64,000 bases of DNA. Origin: Advenella mandrilli (GTDB lineage Bacteria > Pseudomonadota > Gammaproteobacteria > Burkholderiales > Burkholderiaceae_B). Position numbers and translations under genes: made by a program. Each line of letters starts with the position of its first letter. Position 1 is the first letter of the stretch. The stretch covers positions 1 through 64,000 of the forward strand of contig NZ_JAENGP010000013.1 in assembly GCF_016595155.1 (NCBI RefSeq), read 5' to 3'. Below are positions 1 through 8,262 of the stretch, in pieces. The notes below the pieces were generated by a model. That model did no database searches. It was not told where the DNA came from and was given only the letters and a program-made list of their open reading frames with translations.

Positions 1-801
1 ATCGGCAGCCTGTATCCCAATAAACAGGAGTTCAAGGAAGCAGCACCTGCTGTACTGCGCGGCACCTTGCTGGGCTCCGCCCTGGGTATCCTGCCCGGTG
101 GTGGTGCGGTATTGTCTTCTTTTGCCTCTTATACCCTGGAAAAGAAAATTTCCAAAAATCCCGAGCGTTTCGGCAAGGGTCACCCTGCCGGTCTGGCGGG
201 CCCCGAGTCTGCCAACAACGCAGCGGCACAAACCTCCTTTATTCCATTGCTGACACTGGGTATCCCCGGTAACGCGGTAATGGCTTTAATGGTCGGTGCC
301 ATGACCATTCACAACATCCAGCCTGGTCCACAGGTCATGAGTAGCCACCCAGAGCTGTTCTGGGGCCTGATTGCCTCTATGTGGATTGGTAACCTGATGC
401 TGGTGATTCTGAACCTGCCATTGGTTGGCTTGTGGGTCAAACTGCTGAAGGTGCCTTACCGTGTCCTGTTCCCGGCTATTTTGCTGTTTTGTACCATTGG
501 CGTATATTCATTGAACTACAACGTGTTTGATATTTATGTCATGGGTATCTTCGGCATCATCGGTTACATCTGGACCAAGCTCAAGTGTGAAGGCGCGCCT
601 TTGCTGCTGGGTCTGGTGTTAGGCCCAATGATGGAAGAGAACTTCCGCCGCGCGCTCTTGCTGTCCCGTGGTGACTTCCTGACCTTTGTCGAACGTCCGC
701 TATCGCTCACGCTGTTATTGATGGCCGCAGGTCTGGTGATTCTGGTCGCCCTGCCATCCATCCGCAAGAAACGTGAAGAAACGTTTGTCGAAGAGGAATG
801 A
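1..801 (+). CDS. tctA: TctA-family large membrane subunit of a tripartite tricarboxylate transporter (5' end outside window)
   Basis: This is the C-terminal part (266 residues visible) of the large integral membrane protein of a tripartite tricarboxylate transporter, which takes up carboxylates with a periplasmic Bug/TctC binding protein. The frame is open from base 1, so the start lies upstream; the family is about 500 residues. The family signatures LPGGGAVLSSF and, about 50 residues later, IPLLTLGIPGNAVMALM followed by IQPGP are visible, and hydrophobic segments fill the remainder up to a charged tail (KKREETFVEEE). A strong terminator follows. The substrate cannot be read from this fragment. 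The only Bug gene in the window lies 36 kb away and need not be its partner. Confidence 0.93.
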   Translation: MGSLYPNKQEFKEAAPAVLRGTLLGSALGILPGGGAVLSSFASYTLEKKISKNPERFGKGHPAGLAGPESANNAAAQTSFIPLLTLGIPGNAVMALMVGAMTIHNIQPGPQVMSSHPELFWGLIASMWIGNLMLVILNLPLVGLWVKLLKVPYRVLFPAILLFCTIGVYSLNYNVFDIYVMGIFGIIGYIWTKLKCEGAPLLLGLVLGPMMEENFRRALLLSRGDFLTFVERPLSLTLLLMAAGLVILVALPSIRKKREETFVEEE

Positions 802-850
802 AGATAGTTAATTGGCTGTTTGCTGGCAAATAAACCTTGCCATGCAAAAA

Positions 851-890
851 AACGCCCTTGATGTCATTCAGGCATCAAGGGCGTTTTTTT
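851..890 (+). terminator. Rho-independent terminator after tctA
   Basis: A 13-bp perfect stem (AACGCCCTTGATG at 851-863 with its complement at 873-885) with a 9-nt loop is followed by a run of T. It lies 50 nt after the tctA stop and isolates that operon from the tetR gene. Confidence 0.92.
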
Positions 891-935
891 GTTCGGACTG
901 GCAATATAAAGCGTGAATGTTTAAGCAATTTTGAT

Positions 936-959
936 AAGATAGTAATCAATTACTATCTT
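936..959. promoter_or_regulatory. 24-bp perfect palindrome, candidate TetR operator
   Basis: The arm AAGATAGTAAT (936-946) is repeated as its exact reverse complement at 949-959 around a central CA. The palindrome ends 11 nt before the ATG of the TetR-family gene, so it would cover the ribosome binding site and proximal promoter. A dyad of this size directly before a tetR-type gene is the usual form of an autoregulatory operator. That it binds this protein is inferred. Confidence 0.7.
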
Positions 960-970
960 CAAGGTGATAT

Positions 971-1576
971 ATGGAAACCACGGGCAAGAAACTGACTGCG
1001 GCCGAGCGCAAGTCAATGACTGTTACTTCAGTTGTTGAACTGGCGGGTGTTCTTAATCCAGCAAATATCACAACTGCCGCCATTGCCAAAGAAATGAATT
1101 TGACACAGGGCGCCTTGTTCCGTCACTTTTCCAATAAAGAGGCCATCTGGGAGGAGGTGATGACTTGGGTTGAGCAAACCCTTTTCGGGCGGGTCATGAA
1201 AGCGATAGAGAGTAATCCACATTCTGCGGTGGCAGCACTGGAAAGCGTATTCATGCAGCATGTTGATTTTGTGCTTACCTACCCAGGGGTACCCAGGATC
1301 TTGTTTGGTGAATTGCAGCATGTCGAAGCCACACCCGCCAAGCGGATTGTTCAGGATTTAATCCAACGCTATGGAGAGCGCATCAAGCAGTTGCTTGAGC
1401 AGGGTAAGGCACAAAAAGAGATTGTTTTCGATCTGGATTCGGGGGCAGCGGCAACCCTGTTTGTAGGCACGCTCCAGGGTTTGGTGATGCAATCCCTGCT
1501 TGCGGGTGAGATTCAATTAATCAATAAAAATGCCCAATCGGTGTTTGCTTTGTATCTACGTTCAATCAGGAGCTAA
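971..1576 (+). CDS. TetR/AcrR-family transcriptional regulator
   Basis: A 201-residue one-domain repressor of TetR type. The N-terminal helix-turn-helix is recognisable at about residues 33-64 (ITTAAIAKEMNLTQGALFRHF, then SNKEAIWEEV); the rest is the helical ligand-binding domain. The gene starts 11 nt after a 24-bp perfect palindrome that is its likely operator. It ends 2 nt before the membrane fusion protein gene, so the regulator and the three exporter genes appear to form one autoregulated operon. The inducer is unknown; by analogy with other tetR-efflux operons it is probably a substrate of the exporter. Confidence 0.9.
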   Translation: METTGKKLTAAERKSMTVTSVVELAGVLNPANITTAAIAKEMNLTQGALFRHFSNKEAIWEEVMTWVEQTLFGRVMKAIESNPHSAVAALESVFMQHVDFVLTYPGVPRILFGELQHVEATPAKRIVQDLIQRYGERIKQLLEQGKAQKEIVFDLDSGAAATLFVGTLQGLVMQSLLAGEIQLINKNAQSVFALYLRSIRS

Positions 1577-1578
1577 AA

Positions 1579-2733
1579 ATGGCCAGAATTTCCATGCGGT
1601 CAAGAAAACTGGGTCTGTTGCTGATCATTTTGCCCCTGTTGGTTTTATTTGCTTATGTGGTAATCCGTACTGGCCCTCTGGCACCGGTACCGGTTACGGT
1701 CACACAGGCCAAAATCCAGGCGGTTTCGCCAGCGGTGTTTGGGGTCGGGACGGTCAGTGCCCGTTCCACGTATAAAATTGGCCCAGTCATGACGGGCAGA
1801 TTGCTTGATGTATCGGTCAATGTCGGTGACAGGATCGATGCGGGGCAGTTGCTTGGGGAAATGGATCCGGTTGATCTTGATGAGCGGATCCGTTCCCAGG
1901 AAATAGCGCTTAAACGGGCTGGTTTGCAGCATACTCAGGCCAAAGTCAAATTTGAACATGCCGGTGTGCAGCTTAAGCGTTACCGTAAATTGTTCGCTTC
2001 GCGTTCAAGCAGTGAAGAAAGCCTGAATATTATGGAACAGGAGTATCGGGTTACGCAGGCAGGGCTTGATGCGGCGGCAGAAGATATTACCAAGGCAAGG
2101 GCTGATCTGGATGCCTTGATGAACCAGAGAAAATCACTGCGATTGATTGCACCTGCCGGCGGCATCGTGACCTTGCGCAATGTGGATCCCGGTTCTACGG
2201 TGGTTGCGGGGCAGGCAGTGCTTGAAATAGTTAATCCGGCAGAAGTTTGGATTGAGGGCCGTTTTGATCAATCCAGTGCCATTGGACTAGCGGCCGATTT
2301 GCCAGCCAGTATTGTGTTGCGTACGCGCGGACATGAAGTGTTCCCTGGCAAAGTATCACGAATAGAGCCGAAGGCGGATATGGTTACTGAAGAAATGCTG
2401 GCAAAAGTGAGTTTCGTTTCTTTGCCTGAACGGATCCCCTCGTTGGGAGAGCTCAGTGAGGTAACGGTGCATTTGCCTGAAATAACCGGTTTTGTGGTTA
2501 TTCCCAATGCTTCACTGGTGCGGGTAGGGAACCGGCAGGGTGTCTGGCGGGTAGTTGATAAAAAGTTGCAGTTTGTTCCCGTGGAGCTCGGTGTGATGGA
2601 TCTGGACGGCAATGTGCAGGTCATGTCGGGGATACAGGAAGGCGACCAGGTTGTTGTATATAGAGAGAAAGCGTTGACGGCCAATAGCCGGATCCTGATT
2701 TCCGATCAAATTCCAGGGGTGGCAAATGATTAA
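1579..2733 (+). CDS. HlyD-family periplasmic adaptor (DevB-like membrane fusion protein)
   Basis: A 384-residue membrane fusion protein that would link an inner membrane ABC exporter to an outer membrane channel. One transmembrane helix is visible at about residues 11-30. A first half-lipoyl segment follows (VNVGDRIDAGQLLGEMDP, about 80-97), then an alpha-hairpin/coiled coil of roughly 80 residues rich in Lys, Glu and Ala. The second half-lipoyl segment (NVDPGSTVVAGQAVLEI) and a beta-barrel domain complete it. The gene overlaps the following permease gene by 8 nt, indicating translational coupling. The arrangement adaptor-permease-ATPase matches the DevBCA type. No TolC-like gene lies nearby, so the outer membrane partner must be encoded elsewhere. 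Confidence 0.9.
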   Translation: MARISMRSRKLGLLLIILPLLVLFAYVVIRTGPLAPVPVTVTQAKIQAVSPAVFGVGTVSARSTYKIGPVMTGRLLDVSVNVGDRIDAGQLLGEMDPVDLDERIRSQEIALKRAGLQHTQAKVKFEHAGVQLKRYRKLFASRSSSEESLNIMEQEYRVTQAGLDAAAEDITKARADLDALMNQRKSLRLIAPAGGIVTLRNVDPGSTVVAGQAVLEIVNPAEVWIEGRFDQSSAIGLAADLPASIVLRTRGHEVFPGKVSRIEPKADMVTEEMLAKVSFVSLPERIPSLGELSEVTVHLPEITGFVVIPNASLVRVGNRQGVWRVVDKKLQFVPVELGVMDLDGNVQVMSGIQEGDQVVVYREKALTANSRILISDQIPGVAND

Positions 2734-3931
2734 CCTGGCTTCCCGGGATATCTTGCACTCTTGGGGTAAATTTATTTTTACAGGTATGGGGTTGGGTCTG
2801 CTTATCGGGGTTACCCTGGTTATGGCGGGCGTATACCGGGGACTGGTTAGCGATGGCAAATCATTGCTGGACAATAGTGGAGCCGATGTCTGGGTTGTGC
2901 AACAGGATACACTGGGTCCCTATGCAGAACCTTCAAGCCTGAATGATGATGTGTATCGTGGCATCCTTGGTATTCCTGGTGTTGAACAGGCAACTAATAT
3001 TACCTACCTGACCATGCAGGTTCGTCATAATGATACGGACGTTCGTGTGATGGTGGTAGGGATTGCGCCGGGAATGGCTGGAAAAACACCCGGCTGGCCC
3101 CGGTTTCTGGTGGCGGGGCGGCATATCACGCGCAGTCATTATGAAGCTGTTGCGGATATCGCCACTGGCTTGAAGCTGGGCGATAAGATAACTTTGCGTC
3201 GTAACCAATATACGGTTGTTGGTTTGACCCGGCGCATGGTGTCTTCAGGTGGTGACCCGATGGTGTTTATTCCCCTGAAGGACGCTCAAGAGGCCCAGTT
3301 CCTGAAAAATAACGAGGCCATCTGGCTGGATCGGCGTAAAACGCAGGCCAATCCCGAATTCAATCGGCCGAATGTGCCCGGTTTGCTTGACAGCATTCTT
3401 ACCTCAAGAACCAGTAACCTGTCGGTCAATTCGGTGCTGGTGACCTTAAAAGAGGGAGTTGATCCGGTGCAGGTCATCACCAACATAGAACGCTGGAAAT
3501 ACCTGACGGCTTACGGGCGGGCAGATATGGAAGATATCCTGGTCGGTAAAATGATTGCCACATCAGCACGTCAGATTGCCATGTTTCTGATTATTCTGGC
3601 GGTCGTGAGCGCTGCGATTGTCGCTTTTATTATTTATACGTTAACGATGGATAAAATACGGGAAATTGCGGTGTTAAAGCTGATTGGTACCCGAAATTTC
3701 ACGATCGCATCCATGATTGTGCAACAGTCCGTGGTGCTGGGTATTATCGGATTTGTGGTGGGTAAAATCACCTCCAGTTTTTCTGCGCCTTATTTTCCCA
3801 AGTATGTCCTCATCATGCCCGAAGATTCAATCATGGGTTTTGTGGCGGTGATGATTATTTGCATATTGGCCAGCCTGGTGGCGATTCGCATGGCATTGCG
3901 GGTTGATCCGGCTGAAGCGGTTGGGGGGTAA
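2726..3931 (+). CDS. FtsX/MacB-like ABC transporter permease (DevC-like)
   Basis: A 401-residue inner membrane permease of the FtsX/MacB fold. An N-terminal transmembrane helix (about 14-36) is followed by a large periplasmic domain of about 230 residues. Three further helices follow: QIAMFLIILAVVSAAIVAF near 285-310, a segment near 333-350, and a last one ending in the cytoplasmic VDPAEAVGG motif, which is typical of DevC and LolC/E relatives. Its stop overlaps the ATPase start by one base (TAATG). Together with the adaptor and the ATPase it would form a periplasm-spanning exporter. The substrate is not evident; DevBCA homologues export glycolipids in cyanobacteria, but that cannot be transferred here. 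Confidence 0.9.
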   Translation: MINLASRDILHSWGKFIFTGMGLGLLIGVTLVMAGVYRGLVSDGKSLLDNSGADVWVVQQDTLGPYAEPSSLNDDVYRGILGIPGVEQATNITYLTMQVRHNDTDVRVMVVGIAPGMAGKTPGWPRFLVAGRHITRSHYEAVADIATGLKLGDKITLRRNQYTVVGLTRRMVSSGGDPMVFIPLKDAQEAQFLKNNEAIWLDRRKTQANPEFNRPNVPGLLDSILTSRTSNLSVNSVLVTLKEGVDPVQVITNIERWKYLTAYGRADMEDILVGKMIATSARQIAMFLIILAVVSAAIVAFIIYTLTMDKIREIAVLKLIGTRNFTIASMIVQQSVVLGIIGFVVGKITSSFSAPYFPKYVLIMPEDSIMGFVAVMIICILASLVAIRMALRVDPAEAVGG

Positions 3932-4653
3932 TGTTAATGTCACAACGTGTTGGTGGTGTCAGGATCGAGAACCTGAAAAAGCAGTATGGACAGGGGGAAA
4001 ATGCATTCCTTGCCCTTAAAGACGTGAATATGCAGGTTGCGCCCGGAGAAGTGGTAGGGCTTATCGGTCCATCGGGTTCGGGCAAAAGCACCTTGCTTAA
4101 ATGCCTGGGGGCTATTATTGATCCCACCGAGGGAGTCATGAAGCTGGGTGATCAGGTCATTTATGACCAGGGTTGGAAAGTGCGTGATTTGCGCGCCTTA
4201 AGGCGCGATAAAATCGGTTTTGTCTTCCAGGCCCCTTATCTTATCCCGTTTCTTGATGTGGTCGATAATGTGGCTTTGCTTCCTATGCTGGCCGGCGTGC
4301 CCAATGGCCAGGCAAGGGAGAAGGCCTTGCATTTGCTGGAAGCGCTTGATGTGGCGCATCGGGCCCAGGCGATGCCCTCCCAGTTGTCCGGTGGTGAGCA
4401 GCAGCGGGTTGCCATTGCCAGGGGCCTGGTTAACCGGCCACCGATTATTTTGGCTGACGAACCGACTGCCCCTTTGGATAGCGAGCGGGCACTGGCGGTT
4501 ATCCGTATCCTGAATGACATGGCCCGCGAGTATGAAACCGCTATTATTGTCGTGACGCATGATGAGAAAATCATTCCCACTTTCAAGCGTATTTATCATA
4601 TCCGGGACGGGATTACCTATGAAGAGGCCGGGCAGGGGCGTCCCATCAATTGA
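3931..4653 (+). CDS. ABC transporter ATP-binding protein (DevA-like)
   Basis: A 240-residue ATPase. The Walker A motif GPSGSGKST is at residues 46-54. The signature LSGGEQQR, the Walker B ILADEPT and the switch histidine in VVTHD are all present, so the protein should be active. It is closest in style to the LolD/MacB/DevA group, which works with FtsX-type permeases. The start ATG overlaps the permease stop as TAATG; a second ATG two codons later is possible. The gene ends 12 nt before the convergent cobalamin adenosyltransferase gene, with no clear terminator between them. Confidence 0.92.
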   Translation: MLMSQRVGGVRIENLKKQYGQGENAFLALKDVNMQVAPGEVVGLIGPSGSGKSTLLKCLGAIIDPTEGVMKLGDQVIYDQGWKVRDLRALRRDKIGFVFQAPYLIPFLDVVDNVALLPMLAGVPNGQAREKALHLLEALDVAHRAQAMPSQLSGGEQQRVAIARGLVNRPPIILADEPTAPLDSERALAVIRILNDMAREYETAIIVVTHDEKIIPTFKRIYHIRDGITYEEAGQGRPIN

Positions 4654-4665
4654 GGGACGCTGTTG

Positions 4666-5217
4666 TTACGCTGTTTTTTCTTTTTGCCAGAAAACATCCT
4701 GGCGCCCGGCTTCTTTGTTAAGGATACGGGCAAGCATGAAAAAATAATCGGACAGGCGGTTCAGGTATTGCCTGCCGACATCGCTTAGGGGTTCGCGTTG
4801 GTCGAGGGCAACCAGACTGCGTTCCGCCCGCCTGCAAATGCTGCGGCAGGCATGAGACAGGCTGGCTTGCCGTGTGCCCCCCGGCAGAATGAATTCTTTC
4901 AAGGGAGGCAGTTCAGCCAGTGATTGTTCAATTTCTGTTTCCAGAAAAGTCACATGGCTTTCTGTCAGGGCAGAATAACCGGGCACACACAGCTCCGAGC
5001 CCAGGTCAAATAAATGGTGCTGAATGCGCTCCAGCGCGGCCTGGATGCCAGTAGGTAGTGGTTCGCAAGCAAGCAAGCCGATAAAGCTGTTGAGTTCATC
5101 AACCTGGCCGATCGCTTCAATGCGGGCATCATCTTTGGCAATACGGGAGCCGTCTCCCAGACTGGTTGTACCGGCATCACCCGTTTTGGTCACGATCGAG
5201 GTTAAACGGTCAGGCAT
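4666..5217 (-). CDS. PduO-type cob(I)alamin adenosyltransferase
   Basis: A 183-residue enzyme that transfers adenosine from ATP to cob(I)alamin to make coenzyme B12. The N-terminal ATP-binding signature TKTGDAGTTSLGDGSR, the segment VDELNSFIGLL and the later CRRAERSL and LNRLSDYFFMLAR motifs are those of the PduO/MMAB family; length is normal. I chose the ATG at 5217 because AAGGA lies 6 nt upstream; an in-frame ATG at 5253 would add 12 residues without a ribosome binding site. The gene stands alone between a terminator serving the upstream stress gene and the convergent exporter operon. No cobalamin-dependent enzyme is encoded nearby. Confidence 0.93.
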   Translation of the reverse strand: MPDRLTSIVTKTGDAGTTSLGDGSRIAKDDARIEAIGQVDELNSFIGLLACEPLPTGIQAALERIQHHLFDLGSELCVPGYSALTESHVTFLETEIEQSLAELPPLKEFILPGGTRQASLSHACRSICRRAERSLVALDQREPLSDVGRQYLNRLSDYFFMLARILNKEAGRQDVFWQKEKTA

Positions 5218-5255
5218 GATAGATCCTTGTTCAGGCAGTTGATGGTGGGGCAAAT

Positions 5256-5283
5256 AAAAAAGCCATCAAAAGATGGCTTTTTT
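5256..5283 (-). terminator. Bidirectional-type terminator after the universal stress protein gene
   Basis: A 12-bp stem (5256-5267 with 5272-5283) has a 4-nt AAAA loop and A/T tracts on both sides, so it can act on either strand. It follows the usp stop on the minus strand by about 15 nt. Confidence 0.85.
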
Positions 5284-5297
5284 ATACTGCCAGAAAA

Positions 5298-5750
5298 TTA
5301 TTTTTTTTCTTGGGGAATAATGGTGACGGGGCAAACGCCTGCATTGATAATGGCATAGCTGACGCTGCCCAGGACGCCACTGAATACCGGGTTTGTACCA
5401 CGAGAACCCATGACAATCAGTTCGATGCGGTCTTCGCCTTGGGCGCTATTGCGGACTTCGTCAACAATGCGCTCTTTGGGGTCACCGATATCCAGTTTAA
5501 GATTATAGGTAACGCCAGCCGCTTTCAGTTTGTCTTCAACGCCTTCGGTTGCTTCTTTGAAAAGCTGTTGCTGATATTCTTCAAGGTCTGATTTGTTGAA
5601 GAATGTTTTGGCATGAACGGTTCTGAAACTGGGTTGAACGTTAAGCAGTAGAATTTTAAAACTGGATACTTTTGCCAGGGAAATTGCCCAGTCTAGCGCC
5701 TTGACTGCGTTGGGCGAACCATCGAAGGGGACTAATATTGTTTTTGCCAT
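5298..5750 (-). CDS. Universal stress protein, UspA family, ATP-binding type
   Basis: A 150-residue cytoplasmic stress protein with the Usp fold. The N-terminus TILVPFDGSPNAVKALDWA is typical. The C-terminal segment GSRGTNPVFSGVLGSVS fits the G-x2-G-x9-G-S nucleotide-binding pattern exactly, so it should be an ATP-binding rather than UspA-like non-binding member. It is monocistronic: its own terminator follows, and a 180-bp A+T-rich divergent region separates it from the CusF-like gene. Specific role unknown. Confidence 0.93.
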   Translation of the reverse strand: MAKTILVPFDGSPNAVKALDWAISLAKVSSFKILLLNVQPSFRTVHAKTFFNKSDLEEYQQQLFKEATEGVEDKLKAAGVTYNLKLDIGDPKERIVDEVRNSAQGEDRIELIVMGSRGTNPVFSGVLGSVSYAIINAGVCPVTIIPQEKK

Positions 5751-5933
5751 TCATTGCTCCAAAGTTACTGTTATATTTTCAAGTCAAATTACAAGTACAA
5801 CTCATATTCTAACGTAGTTTTTTACTAAGAAAAATGAAATGCCTTTAGGCCTGTAAAGTAATTCATTTTCTCTTTTTTAGCGTAATTTTGTGTACTATAA
5901 AACTATGGTTTTTCTTGTCGATAAGGAGTTTTC

Positions 5934-6224
5934 ATGAAAAAAATGCTACTGGCGGCAACGCTGTGTTTTGCCGGTGTACTGGCGGCTGGCCCGGTATTGG
6001 CACAGACTGTGGCCAGTGCCACCGGAGAGGTGCGTCGGATTCAGGCAGATAAAGGGAAAATCGCGATTAAACATGGCGTGATTACCGAGTTGAAATTGCC
6101 AGCAATGACATTAATTTATAATATAGACAGGGTTTTATTGAAAGATATCAACCCGGGTGATGAGGTCAAGTTCAAGGCATTGCACCAGGACAATCAGTAC
6201 ATTATTATCGAAATTCGCAAGTAG
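5934..6224 (+). CDS. CusF-like small periplasmic protein with altered metal site
   Basis: A 96-residue protein with a clear signal peptide (cleavage after about residue 23, VLAQ) and one CusF/PF11604-type beta-barrel domain. Known CusF binds Cu(I)/Ag(I) with His36, Trp44, Met47 and Met49. Aligning IAIKHGVITELKLPAMTLIY by eye to CusF keeps the His and the first Met, but Leu stands at the Trp and the second Met positions. GDEVKF near the C-terminus also fits the family. The ATG is preceded by AAGGAG. No CusA/B/C gene is adjacent, so it is a solitary member. Metal binding should be treated as unproven. Confidence 0.8.
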   Translation: MKKMLLAATLCFAGVLAAGPVLAQTVASATGEVRRIQADKGKIAIKHGVITELKLPAMTLIYNIDRVLLKDINPGDEVKFKALHQDNQYIIIEIRK

Positions 6225-6241
6225 TAAAGGCTATTGCGTAA

Positions 6242-6295
6242 ATTGCCCCCGCAGGGCTGCCGTGGTTAATATGGTTGGCCGGATGCGGGGGCAAT
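6242..6295. repeat. Inverted repeat between the CusF-like gene and hslU
   Basis: ATTGCCCCCGCA (6242-6253) recurs as its exact complement at 6284-6295, giving a 12-bp G+C-rich stem around a 30-nt loop. It sits between convergent genes but no T tract follows on either strand, so it is not a canonical intrinsic terminator. It may stabilise 3' ends or be a dispersed intergenic repeat. Confidence 0.6.
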
Positions 6296-6315
6296 GTGTA
6301 TTGGCTTTGCTGGAA

Positions 6316-7647
6316 TTAAAGCACGTAATGAGCCAGATTGGGGCTTTGGACGGTTTCTTCCAGTTTGCTGTTGACGTATTCGGCATCAATGCGAATGGTT
6401 GCTTCATTGCTGGCCGTGGCATCAAAGGAAAGATCTTCCAGCAGTTTTTCCATGACGGTATACAGTCTGCGGGCGCCAATGTTTTCGGTGCGCTCATTAA
6501 CGTCAAACGCCAGCTCAGCCAAACGCTTGATACCTTCATTGGTAAAGTCCAGATGGACATCTTCAGTCGCCATCAGGGCCGTGTACTGCTTGATCAGGGA
6601 ATAATCGGTGCTGCTAAGGATTTCAACAAAGTCTTCGGCTGTTAACGAATCCAGCTCAACCCTGATCGGGAAACGGCCTTGTAACTCGGGAATCAGGTCT
6701 GAGGGGCGTGACAGGTGGAAAGCACCCGAGGCAATAAACAGAATGTGATCAGTCTTGATCATGCCGTATTTGGTGTTGACGGTTGTGCCCTCAACTAATG
6801 GAAGCAGGTCGCGCTGAACGCCCTGACGTGAAACGTCAGCGCTGCTTTGTGATTGACGTGTGGCGATTTTGTCAATTTCGTCCAGGAACACAATGCCGTT
6901 CTGCTCGGCATTTTTAACCGCCGCGTTGCGAATTTCTTCGTCATTGACGCGCTTTGCCGCTTCCTCTTCAACCAGAAGCTTGAATGCGTTTTTAACAGTC
7001 ATTTTTTGTGTTTTCCGCTTGTCGCGGTTTAGTCCGGCAAACATACCCTTCAATTGCTCGGTCATGTCTTCCATGCCTGGAGGCGCCATGATTTCCATTT
7101 GTGGCAACTGTTGCGCCACGTCGATGTCAATTTCGAGATCATCGATTTTGTTTTCACGCAAGCGTTTGCGGAAATTCTGGCGGGCGCTGTTTTCTTCGCG
7201 GATAGGGTTATCGTTAGCATCACGGGCGGGCGCAACCAGCACGTCAAGAATGCGGTCTTCTGCGGCATCTTCGGCCTGGGTGCGTACGCGACGCATTTCC
7301 AGTTCGCGGGTTTGTTTGACAGAGATATCAACAAGGTCACGGATGATGGTGTCGACATCACGGCCCACATAGCCCACTTCGGTGAATTTGGTGGCCTCAA
7401 CCTTGATAAAGGGAGCATTGGCCAGCTTGGCCAGCCTGCGGGCGATTTCGGTTTTTCCAACGCCGGTAGGGCCAATCATGAGGATGTTTTTAGGAGATAT
7501 TTCGGTACGCAGGGGTTCTGCCACCTGCTGACGGCGCCAGCGGTTGCGCAGGGCGACCGCAACGGATTTTTTGGCCTTTTGCTGGCCGATAATGTTTTTG
7601 TCCAGTTCAGAGACAATTTCTTTGGGCGTCATTACGCTGGTTGTCAT
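6316..7647 (-). CDS. hslU: ATP-dependent protease ATPase subunit HslU
   Basis: A 443-residue AAA+ unfoldase that feeds substrates to the HslV peptidase. The N-terminal [17 protein letters not shown], Walker A GPTGVGKT (residues 59-66), Walker [12 protein letters not shown] and the sensor region [16 protein letters not shown] are canonical, with the family-specific I domain in the middle. It lies 12 nt after hslV, so the pair is cotranscribed. The C-terminus, which docks into HslV, ends in LAHYVL. The gene converges on the CusF-like gene. Confidence 0.97.
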   Translation of the reverse strand: MTTSVMTPKEIVSELDKNIIGQQKAKKSVAVALRNRWRRQQVAEPLRTEISPKNILMIGPTGVGKTEIARRLAKLANAPFIKVEATKFTEVGYVGRDVDTIIRDLVDISVKQTRELEMRRVRTQAEDAAEDRILDVLVAPARDANDNPIREENSARQNFRKRLRENKIDDLEIDIDVAQQLPQMEIMAPPGMEDMTEQLKGMFAGLNRDKRKTQKMTVKNAFKLLVEEEAAKRVNDEEIRNAAVKNAEQNGIVFLDEIDKIATRQSQSSADVSRQGVQRDLLPLVEGTTVNTKYGMIKTDHILFIASGAFHLSRPSDLIPELQGRFPIRVELDSLTAEDFVEILSSTDYSLIKQYTALMATEDVHLDFTNEGIKRLAELAFDVNERTENIGARRLYTVMEKLLEDLSFDATASNEATIRIDAEYVNSKLEETVQSPNLAHYVL

Positions 7648-7659
7648 GAGGTATCCTGA

Positions 7660-8193
7660 TTAAAGCGTTTCAACAACGTGATTCTGGTTAGTGTAAATAC
7701 ACAGATCACCGGCAATTTCAAGCGATTTTTTAACGATTTCGGCGGGCGTCAGGCTGGTATTGTGAAGCAGTGCCAGGGCGGCAGATTGCGCATAGGCACC
7801 GCCTGAGCCGATGGCAGCAAGGCTGTATTCGGGTTCAAGGACATCGCCATTGCCGGTAAGCACTAATGTGTGATCTTTGTCGGCCACAATTAACATGGCT
7901 TCAAGCCTACGCAGGGCGCGGTCGGTGCGCCAGTCTTTGGTGAGTTCAACGGCAGCGCGCATCAGGTGGCCCTGATGTTTTTCAAGTTTGGCCTCGAAGA
8001 GTTCCAGAAGGGTAAAGGCGTCGGCAGTGGCGCCGGCAAAACCTACCAGGACCTTGTCATTGTAGAGGCGACGGATTTTGCGGGCAGTGCTTTTGAAAAC
8101 GATGTTGCCCAGTGTGACCTGGCCATCGCCACCAATGGCAACCTCGTTGCCGCGGCGAACACAAATAATGGTAGTAGCGTGAAATTGTTCCAT
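7660..8193 (-). CDS. hslV: ATP-dependent protease peptidase subunit HslV
   Basis: A 177-residue proteasome-beta-like threonine peptidase. The mature N-terminus is expected at Thr7 in [14 protein letters not shown], so a six-residue propeptide must be removed to expose the nucleophile; many other HslV proteins need to lose only Met. [26 protein letters not shown] and [13 protein letters not shown] are family motifs. It is the first gene of the hslVU pair and follows dksA by about 70 nt on the same strand. A heat-shock promoter could not be identified with confidence. Confidence 0.97.
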   Translation of the reverse strand: MEQFHATTIICVRRGNEVAIGGDGQVTLGNIVFKSTARKIRRLYNDKVLVGFAGATADAFTLLELFEAKLEKHQGHLMRAAVELTKDWRTDRALRRLEAMLIVADKDHTLVLTGNGDVLEPEYSLAAIGSGGAYAQSAALALLHNTSLTPAEIVKKSLEIAGDLCIYTNQNHVVETL

Positions 8194-8262
8194 GAAATTC
8201 TTCCTGTAGTTTCCGTAGATGGGGCTTGCAGGAAGAATTTCAAGGGAGGGAAAAAAAGATTT

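Noticed and set aside
1-801. tctA as partner of the Bug protein at 37279-38271
   Set aside because: They are 36 kb apart and separated by many unrelated operons; partnership cannot be inferred.
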